A DNA stretch of 34,807 nt from JBFKQC01 sp041627895 (GTDB lineage: Bacteria; Pseudomonadota; Alphaproteobacteria; Rhodobacterales; Rhodobacteraceae). The translations under genes and the position numbers were made by a program. The number at the start of each line of letters is the position of its first letter. The first letter of the stretch is position 1. Under the pieces are notes generated by a model that saw only the letters and a list, made by a program, of their open reading frames with translations, did not search any database and was not told the origin of the DNA. Below, in pieces: positions 14,119 through 23,700 of the stretch. Where the stretch lies: assembly GCA_041627895.1 (NCBI GenBank), contig JBFKQC010000042.1:1-34807 (forward strand), written 5' to 3'.

Positions 14119-14892
14119 TCAGAGCGAGGCGGTGATGCCGCCGTCCACATAAAGAACGTGGCCGTTGACGAAACTCGACGCCGGCCCGGCGAGGAACACG
14201 CAGGCGCCGACGAGCTCTTCGACCTGGCCCCAGCGCCCGGCGGGCGTGCGCTTTTCTAGCCAGGCGCTGAAGTCGGGGTCCGCCACCAGCGCGGCATTCA
14301 GCGGCGTGTCGAAATAGCCGGGGGCGATGGCGTTGCATTGCAGGCCGTATTTCGCCCAGTCGGTCGCCATGCCCTTGGTCAGGTTGCCGACCGCGCCCTT
14401 GGTCGCCGTGTAGGGCGCGATCGAGGGCCGGGCGAGCGCGGTCTGCACGCTGGCGATATTGACGATCTTGCCGGCGCCGCGGGCGATCATGTGCCGCGCC
14501 ACCGCCTGGCCCACGTTGAACACGGTGGCGATATTGGCCTGCATCAGCGCCTGGAACTTGTCGGGCGGGAAATCCTGCAACTCGGTGCGGAACTGCATCC
14601 CGGCGTTGTTGACCAGGATGTCGATGGCGCCGGTTCCGGCCTCGAACCCGTCGACGGCGGCGCGCACCGCGGCGTGGTCGGTGGCGTCGAACGGCAGCTC
14701 GTGCACCGTCGCGCCGGCGCTGCGCAGCACCTCGGCCGCGGTGCCGAGCTTGGCGGTGTCGCGCCCGTTCAGCACCAGCGCGGCGCCGGCCTCGGACAGC
14801 CCGCGCGCAAGCGCCAGCCCGATCCCCTGCGACGAGCCGGTGATCAGCGCGCGCTTGCCGGTCAGATCGAACAGGGCGGCTCCCTTGGTCAT
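14119..14892 (-). CDS. idnO: Gluconate 5-dehydrogenase (5-keto-D-gluconate reductase), SDR family
   Basis: Predicted to reduce 5-ketogluconate to D-gluconate with NADPH in the cytoplasm. The 257-residue classical short-chain dehydrogenase has TGSSQGIG at 18-25, NNAG at 95-98 and the catalytic Ser148, Tyr161 and Lys165 (YTATK). FDLTGKRALITGSSQGIG and the C-terminal ending NGHVLYVDGGITASL are typical of IdnO-type enzymes. The ATG at 14892 follows AAAGGAG at a proper distance; upstream in-frame starts to 14994 are rejected. The gene is followed by gntK with a one-base gap and is divergent from idnD, with 116 bases between. SDR substrate is hard to fix from sequence alone, but the two neighbours make this assignment strong. 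Confidence 0.88.
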   Translation of the reverse strand: MTKGAALFDLTGKRALITGSSQGIGLALARGLSEAGAALVLNGRDTAKLGTAAEVLRSAGATVHELPFDATDHAAVRAAVDGFEAGTGAIDILVNNAGMQFRTELQDFPPDKFQALMQANIATVFNVGQAVARHMIARGAGKIVNIASVQTALARPSIAPYTATKGAVGNLTKGMATDWAKYGLQCNAIAPGYFDTPLNAALVADPDFSAWLEKRTPAGRWGQVEELVGACVFLAGPASSFVNGHVLYVDGGITASL

Positions 14893-15008
14893 CGCGTGCG
14901 CTCCTTTCCGCTCGACACGTGGCCGGTCATGACACAGGGTCGTGCCTAGCATCCGCGCCCTGCCGACGGAACTGGCAAACTGACCGCCGCCCACGGAAAG
15001 GCCCCGAC

Positions 15009-16043
15009 ATGAAATCCATCGTCATCCACGCCGCGAAGGACCTGCGCATCGAGGACCGCGAGGTGCGCGCGCCGGGCCTGGGCGAGGTGCAGGTGCGGGT
15101 CGCCACCGGCGGCATCTGCGGGTCGGACCTGCATTACTACAACCACGGCGGATTCGGCACGGTGCGGCTGCGCGAGCCGATGATCCTCGGCCACGAGGTC
15201 GCGGGCCACATCGAGGCGCTGGGCGAGGGGGTCGAGGGGCTCGGCACCGGCCAGCTGGTCGCGGTGTCGCCGTCGCGGCCCTGCGGGTCGTGCCGCTTCT
15301 GCCGCGCGGCGATGCCGAACCAGTGCCTGAACATGCGGTTCTACGGATCGGCGATGCCGTTTCCCCACGTCCAGGGCGCGTTCCGCGAATTGCTGGTCGC
15401 GACGGCGGCGCAATGCGCGCCCGCCGACGGGCTGTCGACCGGCGAGGCGGCGATGGCAGAGCCGCTTGCGGTCTGCCTGCACGCCACCGGGACCGCCGGG
15501 CCGATGCTGGGCAAGCGCGTCCTGGTGACCGGCTGCGGCCCGATCGGGGTGCTGTCGGTCCTTTGCGCGCGGCGGGCGGGGGCAGAGCTGATCGTGGCGA
15601 CCGACCTGTCGGATTTCACGCTCGGCATGGCCCGGCAGGCGGGCGCCGACGAGGTTCTGAACGTGGGCGCGTCGCCCGGGTCGCTCGACCGCTTCGCCGG
15701 CGACAAGGGCACGTTCGACGTGCTTTACGAATGCTCGGGGGCCGAGGCGGCGCTGCGGGCGGCGATCCCCGTGCTGCGGCCGCGCGGCGTGGTGGTCCAG
15801 CTCGGCCTCGGCGGCGACATGTCGGTGCCGATGATGGCGGTCACCGCGAAAGAGCTGCAGCTTCGTGGCTCGTTCCGGTTCCACGCCGAGTTCTTCACCG
15901 GCGTCGCGCTGATGCGCAAGGGGCTGATCGACGTCGCGCCCCTGATCACTCACACCCTGCCGCTGGACCGCGCCGCCGAGGCCTTCGACCTGGCCAGCGA
16001 CCGCAACCGCGCGATGAAGGCGCAGCTTGCATTCGCCGGATAG
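15009..16043 (+). CDS. idnD: L-idonate 5-dehydrogenase, zinc-dependent MDR family
   Basis: Predicted to oxidise L-idonate to 5-ketogluconate, the first step of the pathway completed by idnO and gntK. The 344-residue protein has the catalytic zinc ligands Cys37 (GGICGSDLHYY) and His62-Glu63 (LGHEVAG), the structural zinc cysteines 92, 95, 98 and 106 (CGSCRFCRAAMPNQC), and the nucleotide-binding GCGPIG at 175-180. MRFYGSAMPFPHVQGAF fits L-idonate dehydrogenases better than sorbitol dehydrogenases. The ATG at 15009 has AAAGG upstream. The gene is transcribed away from idnO, so the 116-base gap should hold both promoters. I see no clear operator there. No transporter or regulator gene of this pathway lies alongside. 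Confidence 0.9.
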   Translation: MKSIVIHAAKDLRIEDREVRAPGLGEVQVRVATGGICGSDLHYYNHGGFGTVRLREPMILGHEVAGHIEALGEGVEGLGTGQLVAVSPSRPCGSCRFCRAAMPNQCLNMRFYGSAMPFPHVQGAFRELLVATAAQCAPADGLSTGEAAMAEPLAVCLHATGTAGPMLGKRVLVTGCGPIGVLSVLCARRAGAELIVATDLSDFTLGMARQAGADEVLNVGASPGSLDRFAGDKGTFDVLYECSGAEAALRAAIPVLRPRGVVVQLGLGGDMSVPMMAVTAKELQLRGSFRFHAEFFTGVALMRKGLIDVAPLITHTLPLDRAAEAFDLASDRNRAMKAQLAFAG

Positions 16044-16078
16044 CGCGGTCCGCGCCACGGGATCGGCCGGCGGCGCCG

Positions 16079-16816
16079 TCAGCGCCCGGGCCGCGCCGGT
16101 GCGCCGCCGCGGGGCGGGTCGCCGGCCGGAAGGTCGAACTCAACCCGGCAGCCCGGCACGTCGTCTTCGCCGCGGATCGCGATGTCGCCGCCCAGCGACC
16201 GGACGACCTTGCGCGCGATCGCCAGCCCCATGCCGGCCGTGTCGCGCTCGTCGCGCGATTGCAGCGTCTGCAGCGGTTCAAACGCCTTGCCGCGCAGCGC
16301 CGCCGGTATTCCCGGCCCGTCGTCGGCGACGGTGACGTGAACCCGCGGCCCGCGGATTTCGGCGCTCACGCGGATGGCGCCGGCATTTGCCGCGTGGTGC
16401 ATGACCGCGTTGGACAGGAGCGCCGCGAAAAGCCGCAGCAGGTCGTTGGCGGGACCGCGGACGCGCGCGTCCCCCGCCGCCAGATCGAGCGCAAATCCCG
16501 CCCCGCCCGCCACCGCCGACCATGCCGTTCCCGCCAGATCGGCGATCCGGTGGTCGCCCGGCTCCGAGGCCAGCCGGCCCACGCGCGACAACTCGGTCAG
16601 CCCGTCGAGCATCCGGTCGAGCCGCCGGGCCGAGACCTGCAGCATGTCGAGATGCCCCTCGACCGCGCCGGGCAGCGCGATCCGGCTTGCCGCCAGGTCG
16701 CTGCGCACCCAGTCCGGCAGCACGCTGATCGCCCTGGTCGCCGCCTTCAGGTCGTGGGTGATGTGATACAGATACGTCTCGAACTCGTCAGAGCCCGGCG
16801 CGGCGCCGTCCCGCAT
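16079..16816 (-). CDS. Soluble sensor-less histidine kinase
   Basis: The 245-residue protein is a histidine kinase core without membrane segment or sensor domain. The H-box YHITHDLKAATRAI puts the phosphorylated histidine at residue 21. The N-box Asn is residue 136 (LLSNAVMHH). The G1 motif is DDGPGIP (165-171) and G2 is GMGLAIARK (195-203). The HITHDLKA pattern resembles bacteriophytochrome-type kinases, in which a sensory domain normally precedes it. Here the signal may come from a partner protein. The ATG at 16816 is supported by GAGGA. It is divergent from the two receiver genes at 16993 and 17824, its likely partners. The C-terminal Pro/Arg tail is not conserved. Confidence 0.85.
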   Translation of the reverse strand: MRDGAAPGSDEFETYLYHITHDLKAATRAISVLPDWVRSDLAASRIALPGAVEGHLDMLQVSARRLDRMLDGLTELSRVGRLASEPGDHRIADLAGTAWSAVAGGAGFALDLAAGDARVRGPANDLLRLFAALLSNAVMHHAANAGAIRVSAEIRGPRVHVTVADDGPGIPAALRGKAFEPLQTLQSRDERDTAGMGLAIARKVVRSLGGDIAIRGEDDVPGCRVEFDLPAGDPPRGGAPARPGR

Positions 16817-16878
16817 GATCCGTCCTCGCCTCGGTACCGGCCCAGCGATAGGCGCCGCCGGTTAGTATCCGATTAACG

Positions 16879-16892
16879 CCGAGATCGCTCGG
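16879..16892. promoter_or_regulatory. Small hairpin between the kinase and receiver genes
   Basis: CCGAG-ATCG-CTCGG is a perfect five-base inverted repeat followed on the plus strand by GATTTTAG... reading as ATTTTA after the stem. It sits midway in the 176-base divergent spacer, which also has GTTA and TAAC half-sites at 16861 and 16873. It could be a protein site or a weak attenuator of the receiver gene. Evidence is slight. Confidence 0.25.
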
Positions 16893-16992
16893 ATTTTAGG
16901 CAATCCGGCCCCGGCTTCCGCGCCGGCGTTAAGGTGCTGTCAGGACGGCCCGTGCGACCGTCGCAGCCGGGATTCGGACAGGAGCGGCCGCA

Positions 16993-17664
16993 ATGGGGCA
17001 AGCGGGAACCGAGGCCGGGGCCGGCGCCGCCGGCCGCGACGGCGCAAAGGGCGCCGGGCAGCATGCCCTCCAGGTGCTGGTGCTCGACGACAGCAGGTTC
17101 GACCGGATGCGCATCTCGCGCGCCTGCGACGAGACCGGGCTGCCGGTCGACACCCGGCTGACCTCGAATCTCGAGGAATTCCAGGATGCGCTGGACGAAC
17201 GGGCCTATGACGTCGTGCTGATCGACTATCTGCTGCCGCAGGGCGACGGGCTGGCGGCGCAGCGGATCGTGCAGGGCCATGCCCGGAATTTCGCGGCCGC
17301 GACGGTGCTGATCTCGTCCGAGATGCGCGACGATGTCGCGGTCGCCTCGCTGAAGGGCGGCTCGCTCGACTGCCTCGACAAGGCGGCGCTGGACGCGGGC
17401 AAGCTGCGCGACCTGATGCTGACCGCCGCACGCGCCTTTGCCGAGGCGTCGCGGCGCTGGGCCGGCGACCTGCTGGCGCAGAACCGTGCGCTGATCGCCG
17501 AGGACGTCAGGCGCGTGCTGCGCGAGGAACTGTCGTTCGGCGGGCTGGTCGACACGATCGACCATCGCGTCGCCGAGGCGCTGGGCGCGCGCGGGCTGGA
17601 CCCGCCCGGGCCCCTGCACCCGTTCTGCCTGTTCCCCGAGGACGAGCCGTTCCGGTTCAAGTAG
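16993..17664 (+). CDS. Response regulator, receiver domain plus helical tail (first of two)
   Basis: The 223-residue protein has a Gly/Ala-rich leader (1-25) and a receiver domain with acidic residues Asp32-Asp33, phosphoacceptor Asp78 (VVLIDYLLPQGDG), Ser108-Ser109 at the switch position and Lys130 (CLDKAAL). No DNA-binding or enzymatic output domain follows. Residues 135-223 are a helical, charged extension ending in FPEDEPFRFK. It is therefore likely to act by protein contact or phosphate relay. The ATG at 16993 has AGGAG nine bases upstream. It is divergent from the histidine kinase and followed by a similar receiver gene at 17824, which suggests a three-protein system. The target is unknown. 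Confidence 0.85.
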   Translation: MGQAGTEAGAGAAGRDGAKGAGQHALQVLVLDDSRFDRMRISRACDETGLPVDTRLTSNLEEFQDALDERAYDVVLIDYLLPQGDGLAAQRIVQGHARNFAAATVLISSEMRDDVAVASLKGGSLDCLDKAALDAGKLRDLMLTAARAFAEASRRWAGDLLAQNRALIAEDVRRVLREELSFGGLVDTIDHRVAEALGARGLDPPGPLHPFCLFPEDEPFRFK

Positions 17665-17780
17665 CGCGCGGGCCCGCCGCTTCATGCCGGATACCGAGGA
17701 TTTCAATCAAATCCCGGGGATTTGGCGCGCGGGCGCGGCGTCGCCGTAAACGCTTTGGCAACCCTGGCCGGCTAGCCACG

Positions 17781-17792
17781 TTGACAGGTCAA
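17781..17792. promoter_or_regulatory. TTGAC-AG-GTCAA palindrome before the second receiver gene
   Basis: A perfect inverted repeat of five bases with a two-base centre, 32 bases before the ATG at 17824. Its left half also reads TTGACA like a -35 box, but no matching -10 lies 16-18 bases on. The spacing is shorter than that of FNR/CRP-type sites. It may be an operator for this gene. Confidence 0.3.
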
Positions 17793-17823
17793 AGATTGTA
17801 CTCGCCCAAAGCAGGAGCTGGAC

Positions 17824-18534
17824 ATGTCGAAATCGGCGGCAACATTGAACGATGCCCGGAACACCCTCGGGGCCGGGCCGGAATGCCCTCCGATCGATGT
17901 CCTGGTCGTCGACGACAACCTGTTCGACCAGGAACGCTTTCGCCGCGTGGTGCGGACCATGGGGTTCCTGATCCGGATGGAAGCGGCCGGCAACCTCGAC
18001 GAATTCCGCGCCGCGCTGAACCTCAGGCGGTACGACATCGTCGTCCTCGACTACAACCTGTCCGGCGCGACCGGGTTCGACGCGCTGGACGAGCTGAAGC
18101 GCCACGCCACCAACGCCGCGGTGCCGGTGATCATGCTGGCGACCGAGGCGCCGACCGGGCTGGTGGTCGAGGCGATGCGCAAGGGCTGCTCGTCCTACAT
18201 GCCGAAGGACGGGCTGTCGCCAAGCAACCTGGGCGAGGCGATCCGCACCGCGCTCGAGGACCGGCTTTACGGCTCGAAGGCGCCCACGAAATCGGCGATC
18301 CACAGCGCCGCCAACGGCGTCCTGCGCCGCGTCGCGCACTGGGTCGAGGGCGAATTGCGCCCGATCGCGGGCCGCATGTCGAATGAGGTCCACCAGCTGT
18401 CGCGCAAGATCGAGGGCGCGCCCGAGAACCGCGCGATGTCGCTCGCCAAGCTCGAGCGCGAGATCATGGCGATCACCAATTTCCTCGCGATGCTCGAGCG
18501 CCAGGCGGAAACGCGGACCAAGACGCTGCACTAA
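17824..18534 (+). CDS. Response regulator, receiver domain plus helical tail (second of two)
   Basis: The 236-residue protein has a receiver domain with Asp30-Asp31, phosphoacceptor Asp76 (IVVLDYNLSGATG), Thr107 and Lys128 (YMPKDG). After it comes an amphipathic, probably helical region (about 145-236) without a known output domain, for example VHQLSRKIEG and LEREIMAITNFLAMLERQ, which may form a coiled coil. It is related to the receiver gene at 16993 in layout (leader, receiver, helical tail). This suggests an old duplication with clear divergence. AGGAG lies six bases before the ATG. The two genes are 159 bases apart, with a palindrome in between, so they may be separately controlled. Partner and output are unknown. 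Confidence 0.85.
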   Translation: MSKSAATLNDARNTLGAGPECPPIDVLVVDDNLFDQERFRRVVRTMGFLIRMEAAGNLDEFRAALNLRRYDIVVLDYNLSGATGFDALDELKRHATNAAVPVIMLATEAPTGLVVEAMRKGCSSYMPKDGLSPSNLGEAIRTALEDRLYGSKAPTKSAIHSAANGVLRRVAHWVEGELRPIAGRMSNEVHQLSRKIEGAPENRAMSLAKLEREIMAITNFLAMLERQAETRTKTLH

Positions 18535-18903
18535 GCCGCCGGTCCGCGCGCGCCGCCGCCGCCGCGGTTCACGAAGCGATAACATCCTGCCACGGCGCGC
18601 CGGATACGCACCGGCCCGCCGTCGCGCGGCTGGCCACCGGCATGGCGCCGGCACCGGTACGCGGCGCCCCGGGCCGGGGCGGCCGCCGGACATCGCCGCC
18701 CGGGTCATGCCGCGCCGCGGCGGGATTGCCGCGCGCGCCGCGCCGCCGCCGGTCGCAGGAGCGGCGCGAAACCCGGCCCGCGCGTGGTCCGGCGCCGATT
18801 CTTCGCCGAGCCCCCGGCCTCGGCGCGATCGAGGCTTTTGCGCGCCAACGGGCACGCTATACTCAACCTGTGTCCCGCGCCCGGCGCGGCGTGGCTGGTG
18901 GGA
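18535..18903. other. Gene-free, G+C-rich stretch before tamA
   Basis: These 369 bases hold no supported gene. The first 290 are Arg/Ala/Pro-type low-complexity sequence in all frames. The only signal found is the tamA promoter candidate near the right end. The frame leading into tamA is open back to 18784, but that part lacks any family-like sequence. Confidence 0.6.
18835..18863 (+). promoter_or_regulatory. Candidate promoter of tamA-tamB
   Basis: A near-perfect -10 element TATACT (18858-18863) is preceded after 17 bases by a weak -35, CTTTTG (18835-18840). In this G+C-rich setting a TATACT is rare. Transcription would begin near 18870, which makes starts upstream of that point for tamA unlikely and supports the GTG at 18904 or 18898. 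Confidence 0.45.
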
Positions 18904-20715
18904 GTGCGGAGGCTGATCGGACTGGGTTTCAGAGCCACGCTTTGCGGTATCGCCTTCGCGCTGATCGCCCCCGTGGACGCGGCCCGGGCGCTCGACCGGG
19001 TGCGCTTCACGGTGGCCTCGGACGACGCGGCGCTGCGCGAGGCGCTGCGCGACGCCTCGCTGGTGGTCGCCGCCCGCAACGAGGGCCGCAGCGACCCGCG
19101 AGAGCTGTTCGGCGCGGCGATCGCCGACTACCGGACGCTGGTCGAGACGCTCTATGCCAACGGCTATTACGGCGGCGTCGTTCGGATCGGGATCGACGGG
19201 CGCGAGGCGGCCGATATCGCGCTGTTGCAGGTCCCGCCCCGGATCGGCGAGATCGTGATCGCGGTCGACCCGGGCCGGCCGTTCCGGTTCGGCCAGGTCG
19301 AGATCGGGCCGCGCCCCGCCGGCGCCCGGATCGCGCCGCGGATCACCCCGGGCGCCCGCGCCGAAAGCGGGCTGATCCGCGACACCGTGGTCGCCACGGT
19401 CGACGCCTGGCGCGACGTGGGCCATGCCAAGGCCGCGCCGACCGGCGAGCAGGTCGTCGCCGACCACGCCGCCGGCACGCTTTCGGCCCGCGTCGCGATC
19501 GACCCGGGCCCGCGCGTCAGCTTCGGCGATCTGGTGCTGACCGGCGAAAGCGCGGTGCGCGAAGAGCGTATCCGCCGCATCGCCGGGCTGCCCTCGGGCG
19601 CGGTGTTCTCGCCCGAGACCCTGCGCAAGGCGGCGACGCGGCTGCGCCGGACCGGCGCGTTTTCCTCGGTCACGCTGACCGAGGCCGAGACGCTCGGCCC
19701 GGGCAACCGTATGGACATCCCGCTGAGCGTGGTCGACGAGGCGCCGCGGCGCTATGGCTTCGGCGCCGAGATCTCGTCGTTCGAGGGGCTGAAGCTGTCC
19801 GGCTTCTGGCTGCACCGCAACCTTCTCGGCGGTGCCGAGCGGTTCCGGTTCGAGGCCGAGATCGACAATGTCGGCGGCCAGACCGGCGGCATCGACTATG
19901 CGCTGGGCGCGCGTCTGGAAAGCCCGGCCTTCTTCGGCCCCGACACCAAGGCCTTCGTGCTGGCCGAGTACGAGCACCTCGACGAGCCCGACTTTCTGTC
20001 GGACCGGATCTCGCTGGGCATCGGCGCCGGGCGGATCTTCTCGGACCAGCTCGAGGCCGAAGCCGGCGTGACCCTCACCTATTCCGAAACCGACGACGAT
20101 CTGGGCGCGCGGACCTTCACGCTGCTGAGCTTTCCGGCGAAAGCCACCTGGGACCGGCGCGACGACCCGCTCGACCCGACCGCCGGAACCTTCCTTCTGG
20201 CCGAGGCGACGCCGTTCCTGGGCCTCGACGGCACCGCGTCGGGCGTGCGCGCATTCCTCGACGGGCGGGCCTATCGCGGCTTTGGCGCGGATGACGGCGT
20301 GGTGCTGGCAGGGCGGCTGCAGATCGGCTCGGTCGCCGGCGCCGGGATCACCGAGGTGCACCCGGATTTCCTGTTCTATTCCGGCGGCGGCGGCACGGTG
20401 CGCGGCCAGCCCTACCAGTCGCTCGACGTCGACCTCGGCGGCGGCATCCGGATCGGCGGGCGCAGCTTCGTCGGCCTCTCGGCAGAGCTGCGCACCGACG
20501 TGACGGACCGCTTCGGCGCGGTGGCCTTCGTCGACGCCGGATATGTCGGGTCCGAAAGCTTTTTCGACGGCAGCGGCGCGTGGCATACCGGCGCGGGCGT
20601 CGGGCTGCGCTACATGACCGGGCTCGGCCCGATCCGGTTCGACGTGGCCGCGCCGGTGGGCGGCAGCACCGGCGACGGCGTGCAGCTTTACCTCGGCATC
20701 GGGCAGGCGTTTTGA
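18904..20715 (+). CDS. tamA: Translocation and assembly module outer-membrane protein TamA (Omp85 family)
   Basis: TamA is an Omp85-type outer-membrane barrel that works with TamB in placing some outer-membrane proteins and in phospholipid traffic across the envelope. With the GTG at 18904 the protein has 603 residues: a signal peptide (VRRLIGLGFRATLCGIAFAL, cut probably after AARA), POTRA-like domains to about residue 275, and a 16-strand barrel domain. The barrel contains GGGGTVRGQPYQSL, a match to the VRGY-type Omp85 motif, and ends in F (LGIGQAF) as barrel proteins do. GTG 18898 is equally possible. The in-frame ATG at 18784 is rejected because it lies before the probable promoter and leaves no normal signal peptide. 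tamB overlaps by four bases. Confidence 0.92.
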   Translation: MRRLIGLGFRATLCGIAFALIAPVDAARALDRVRFTVASDDAALREALRDASLVVAARNEGRSDPRELFGAAIADYRTLVETLYANGYYGGVVRIGIDGREAADIALLQVPPRIGEIVIAVDPGRPFRFGQVEIGPRPAGARIAPRITPGARAESGLIRDTVVATVDAWRDVGHAKAAPTGEQVVADHAAGTLSARVAIDPGPRVSFGDLVLTGESAVREERIRRIAGLPSGAVFSPETLRKAATRLRRTGAFSSVTLTEAETLGPGNRMDIPLSVVDEAPRRYGFGAEISSFEGLKLSGFWLHRNLLGGAERFRFEAEIDNVGGQTGGIDYALGARLESPAFFGPDTKAFVLAEYEHLDEPDFLSDRISLGIGAGRIFSDQLEAEAGVTLTYSETDDDLGARTFTLLSFPAKATWDRRDDPLDPTAGTFLLAEATPFLGLDGTASGVRAFLDGRAYRGFGADDGVVLAGRLQIGSVAGAGITEVHPDFLFYSGGGGTVRGQPYQSLDVDLGGGIRIGGRSFVGLSAELRTDVTDRFGAVAFVDAGYVGSESFFDGSGAWHTGAGVGLRYMTGLGPIRFDVAAPVGGSTGDGVQLYLGIGQAF

Positions 20716-23700
20716 GACGGCTCGCCGCCATAGCGCTGCTGGCCGCCCTGGCGCTGGCGCTTCCGGGTGCCGCGGCAGCGCAGGACGACCGCGGCGTGTT
20801 GCAGGCGTTCCTCGAGGACAACCTGTCGGATGCCGGGCGCGAGGTGCGCATCCTCGGCTTCGAGGGCGCGCTGAGCGCGCGCGCGACGATCGAGGAAATT
20901 ACCGTCGCGGATGCCGACGGCGTCTGGCTGACGATCGGCGGCGCGGTGCTGGACTGGAACCGCCGCGCGCTGCTGCGCGGCCGGCTGGAGATCGCAGAGC
21001 TTTCGGCCAGGACGATCGAGGTCGCGCGCGCGCCCGTGCCCGCCGGCGGCCTGCCCGATCCCGAGGCGCGCAGCCCCTTCGCGCTGCCCGAGCTGCCGGT
21101 GTCGATCCTGATCGGCGCGCTGAAGGTCGAGACCCTGACGCTCGGCGCGCCGCTTCTGGGCGAACAGGTCGACCTGCGGCTGGACGGCTCTGCCGATCTC
21201 GAGGGCGGGGCGGGCAATGCGGCGCTGTCGGTCACGCGGCTGGGCCAGACCGAGGGGCGGCTTGGCTTCGAGGGATCGTTTTCCAATGCCACGCGGCGCA
21301 TGGCGCTGGCGCTGGATCTGACCGAGGCGGCGAACGGGATCGCCGCGAACCTGATCGGCCTGCCCGGGCGCCCCTCGGTCGGGCTCCGGCTGAGGGGCGA
21401 TGCGCCGATCAGCAATTTCACCGCGGAACTGGCGCTTTCGACCGACGGCGCGACGCGGCTGGCCGGAACGGTGACGCTCGCCGACCTGCCCGACGCCGAC
21501 GATCCGGAAAAGGTGATGCGCGCCTTCACGGCGGATATCGGCGGCGACCTGCGCCCGCTGGTCGAAGAGCAGTACCGCGCGTTTCTCGGCGCCGATCTGC
21601 GGCTTGCCGCGGCCGGACGGCGGCTGGCCGACGGGCGGACCGCGGTGGACCGGCTGTCGCTTGGCTCTGACGCGATGCGGCTGGACGGCGCGGTCGAGCT
21701 TGGCGCCGACGGCTGGCCCGCGCGGATCGCATTCGACGGCCGGATCGCGCCGGCCGCGGGGGACGAGGTGCTGCTGTCACTGCCGGGCGAACCGACGCGG
21801 ATCGCCGGCGCCGATCTGCGGCTCGGCTATGACGCGGCCGAGGGCGATGCCTGGACCCTGGAACTGTCGGTCGACGGGCTGCGGCGTGCGGACCTTGCGC
21901 TGCAGGCCGCCCGGCTGACCGGGCGCGGCAGCCTGTCGCCCGGCGCCGCGCGGGTGGCCGGCCGGCTAGACCTGGCGTTGGACGGGATCGCGCCGGCGGA
22001 CCAGGCGCTGGCCGCGGCGATCGGACCGAACCTGACCGGCGGGCTGGATTTCGACTGGAGCCCCGGCGCGCCGCTGTCGCTGACGGCGATGGACCTGACC
22101 GGCGCGGATCATGCGCTGACCGGCGACGCCACGATCGAGGGCGCCGACGGGCAGCTCGACCTTGCCATCGCCGGGCGGGTGCGGCTCGCCGCCGCCGATC
22201 TCGGCCGCTTCGCGCTGCTGGCCGGGCTGCCGCTGGCCGGCGGCGCGGAGGTCGCGATCGAGGGCAGCGTCGCCCCGGTCAGCGGGTCGTTCGATCTGCG
22301 CATCGCCGGCAGCGGCCGCGACCTCGGCGTCGGCCTGCAGAACCTCGACCCGCTTCTGGCGGGGGCAACGCGGCTGGACATATCGGCGGCGCGCGACACG
22401 TCCGGCACCCGGATCGAGCGGCTGCTGGTGCTGGGCGAAACCTCGCGGATCGAAGCCAGCGGCACGCTGGCCAGCGGGCAAAGCGACCTGGCCTTCGCGC
22501 TGCGGATCGACGACGCGGCGCAGGTGATCGACGGCGCCGCGGGACCGGCGACGCTCGCCGGCACGGCCAGCCAGCGCGGCGACGACTGGCGGCTCGACCT
22601 GACCGCGGGCGGGCCGGGGGACAGCCGCGCGAGCTTTGCCGGCAACGCGAAACGCAGCGGCGACGCCTTCGGCGCGGTCGCAGGCTCCGCGACGCTGGAG
22701 ATCGGCGATCTCGGCGCCTGGGCGGCGCTGACACGGCGGCCCATCGGCGGCAGCGCGCGGCTGACCGCCGAAGCCTCGGGCGATCTGCGCGACCTCAGCT
22801 TCGCGGTCAGGCTCGACGGCAACGGGCAGGATGTCCAGACCGGCATCGCCGAGGCCGACCCGCTGCTGGCGGGCGCCAGCATGCTGGCGCTGGCGGTGCG
22901 GCGCGACGCGGCGGGCAACCTGGCGGTCGACCGGCTGGACCTGCGGACCGGCGGCGAGGCGGCGAACCGCGTGACGCTCGCCGGAACCGCGGAACGCCAG
23001 GGCGACGGGTTCGGCCAGGTCGCGGGCAACGCGACGCTCGACATCGCCGATCTGGCCGTCTTCGAGGCGCTGGCGGGCCGGCCGGTCGGCGGTGCGCTGA
23101 GCCTCGCGGCCGAAGCCTCGGGCGATCTCGGCGACGGCAGCTTCACCGCCCGGCTCGACGGCGGCGGGCAGGACCTGCGCACCGGCATCGCCGAGGCCGA
23201 CCTGCTGCTGGCCGGGGCCAGCACGCTGGGCGTGACCGCCCGGCGCGACGCCCAGGGCATCCTGGTCTTCGACCGCCTGGTGCTGCGCACGCCGCGGGCG
23301 ATCGCCGATCTGACCGGCTCGCACGGGCCCGAACGCAGCCGGGTGCGCTATTCCTTCGACCTGTCCGACCTGGGGCTGTTCATTTCCGGGGTGAACGGCC
23401 CGGTGGCGGCGTCGGGCGTGGCCGGCTCGACCGGCGGGCCGTGGGACGTGACCGGCACGCTCGGCGGGCCGGGCGGCACCACCGCCGCGGTCGAGGGCAC
23501 GGTTGCGCGCGACGGGGCGAGCGTGGCGCTGGCGATCACCGGCACCGGGCCGCTGGCGCTGGCCAACCGCTTCATCGCGCCGAACCTGGCCGAGGGCACG
23601 GCGGAGTTTGCGCTGCGGCTCGACGGGGCGCCGGGCCTGGCGGCGCTGTCGGGCACCGTCAGCACGGGCGGCGCGCGGCTGACCCTGCCGGGGCTGCGGC

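Noticed and set aside
18784..18903. Longer TamA starting at the ATG at 18784.
   Set aside because: It would place 40 residues ahead of the signal peptide and lies upstream of the probable -10 element TATACT at 18858-18863.
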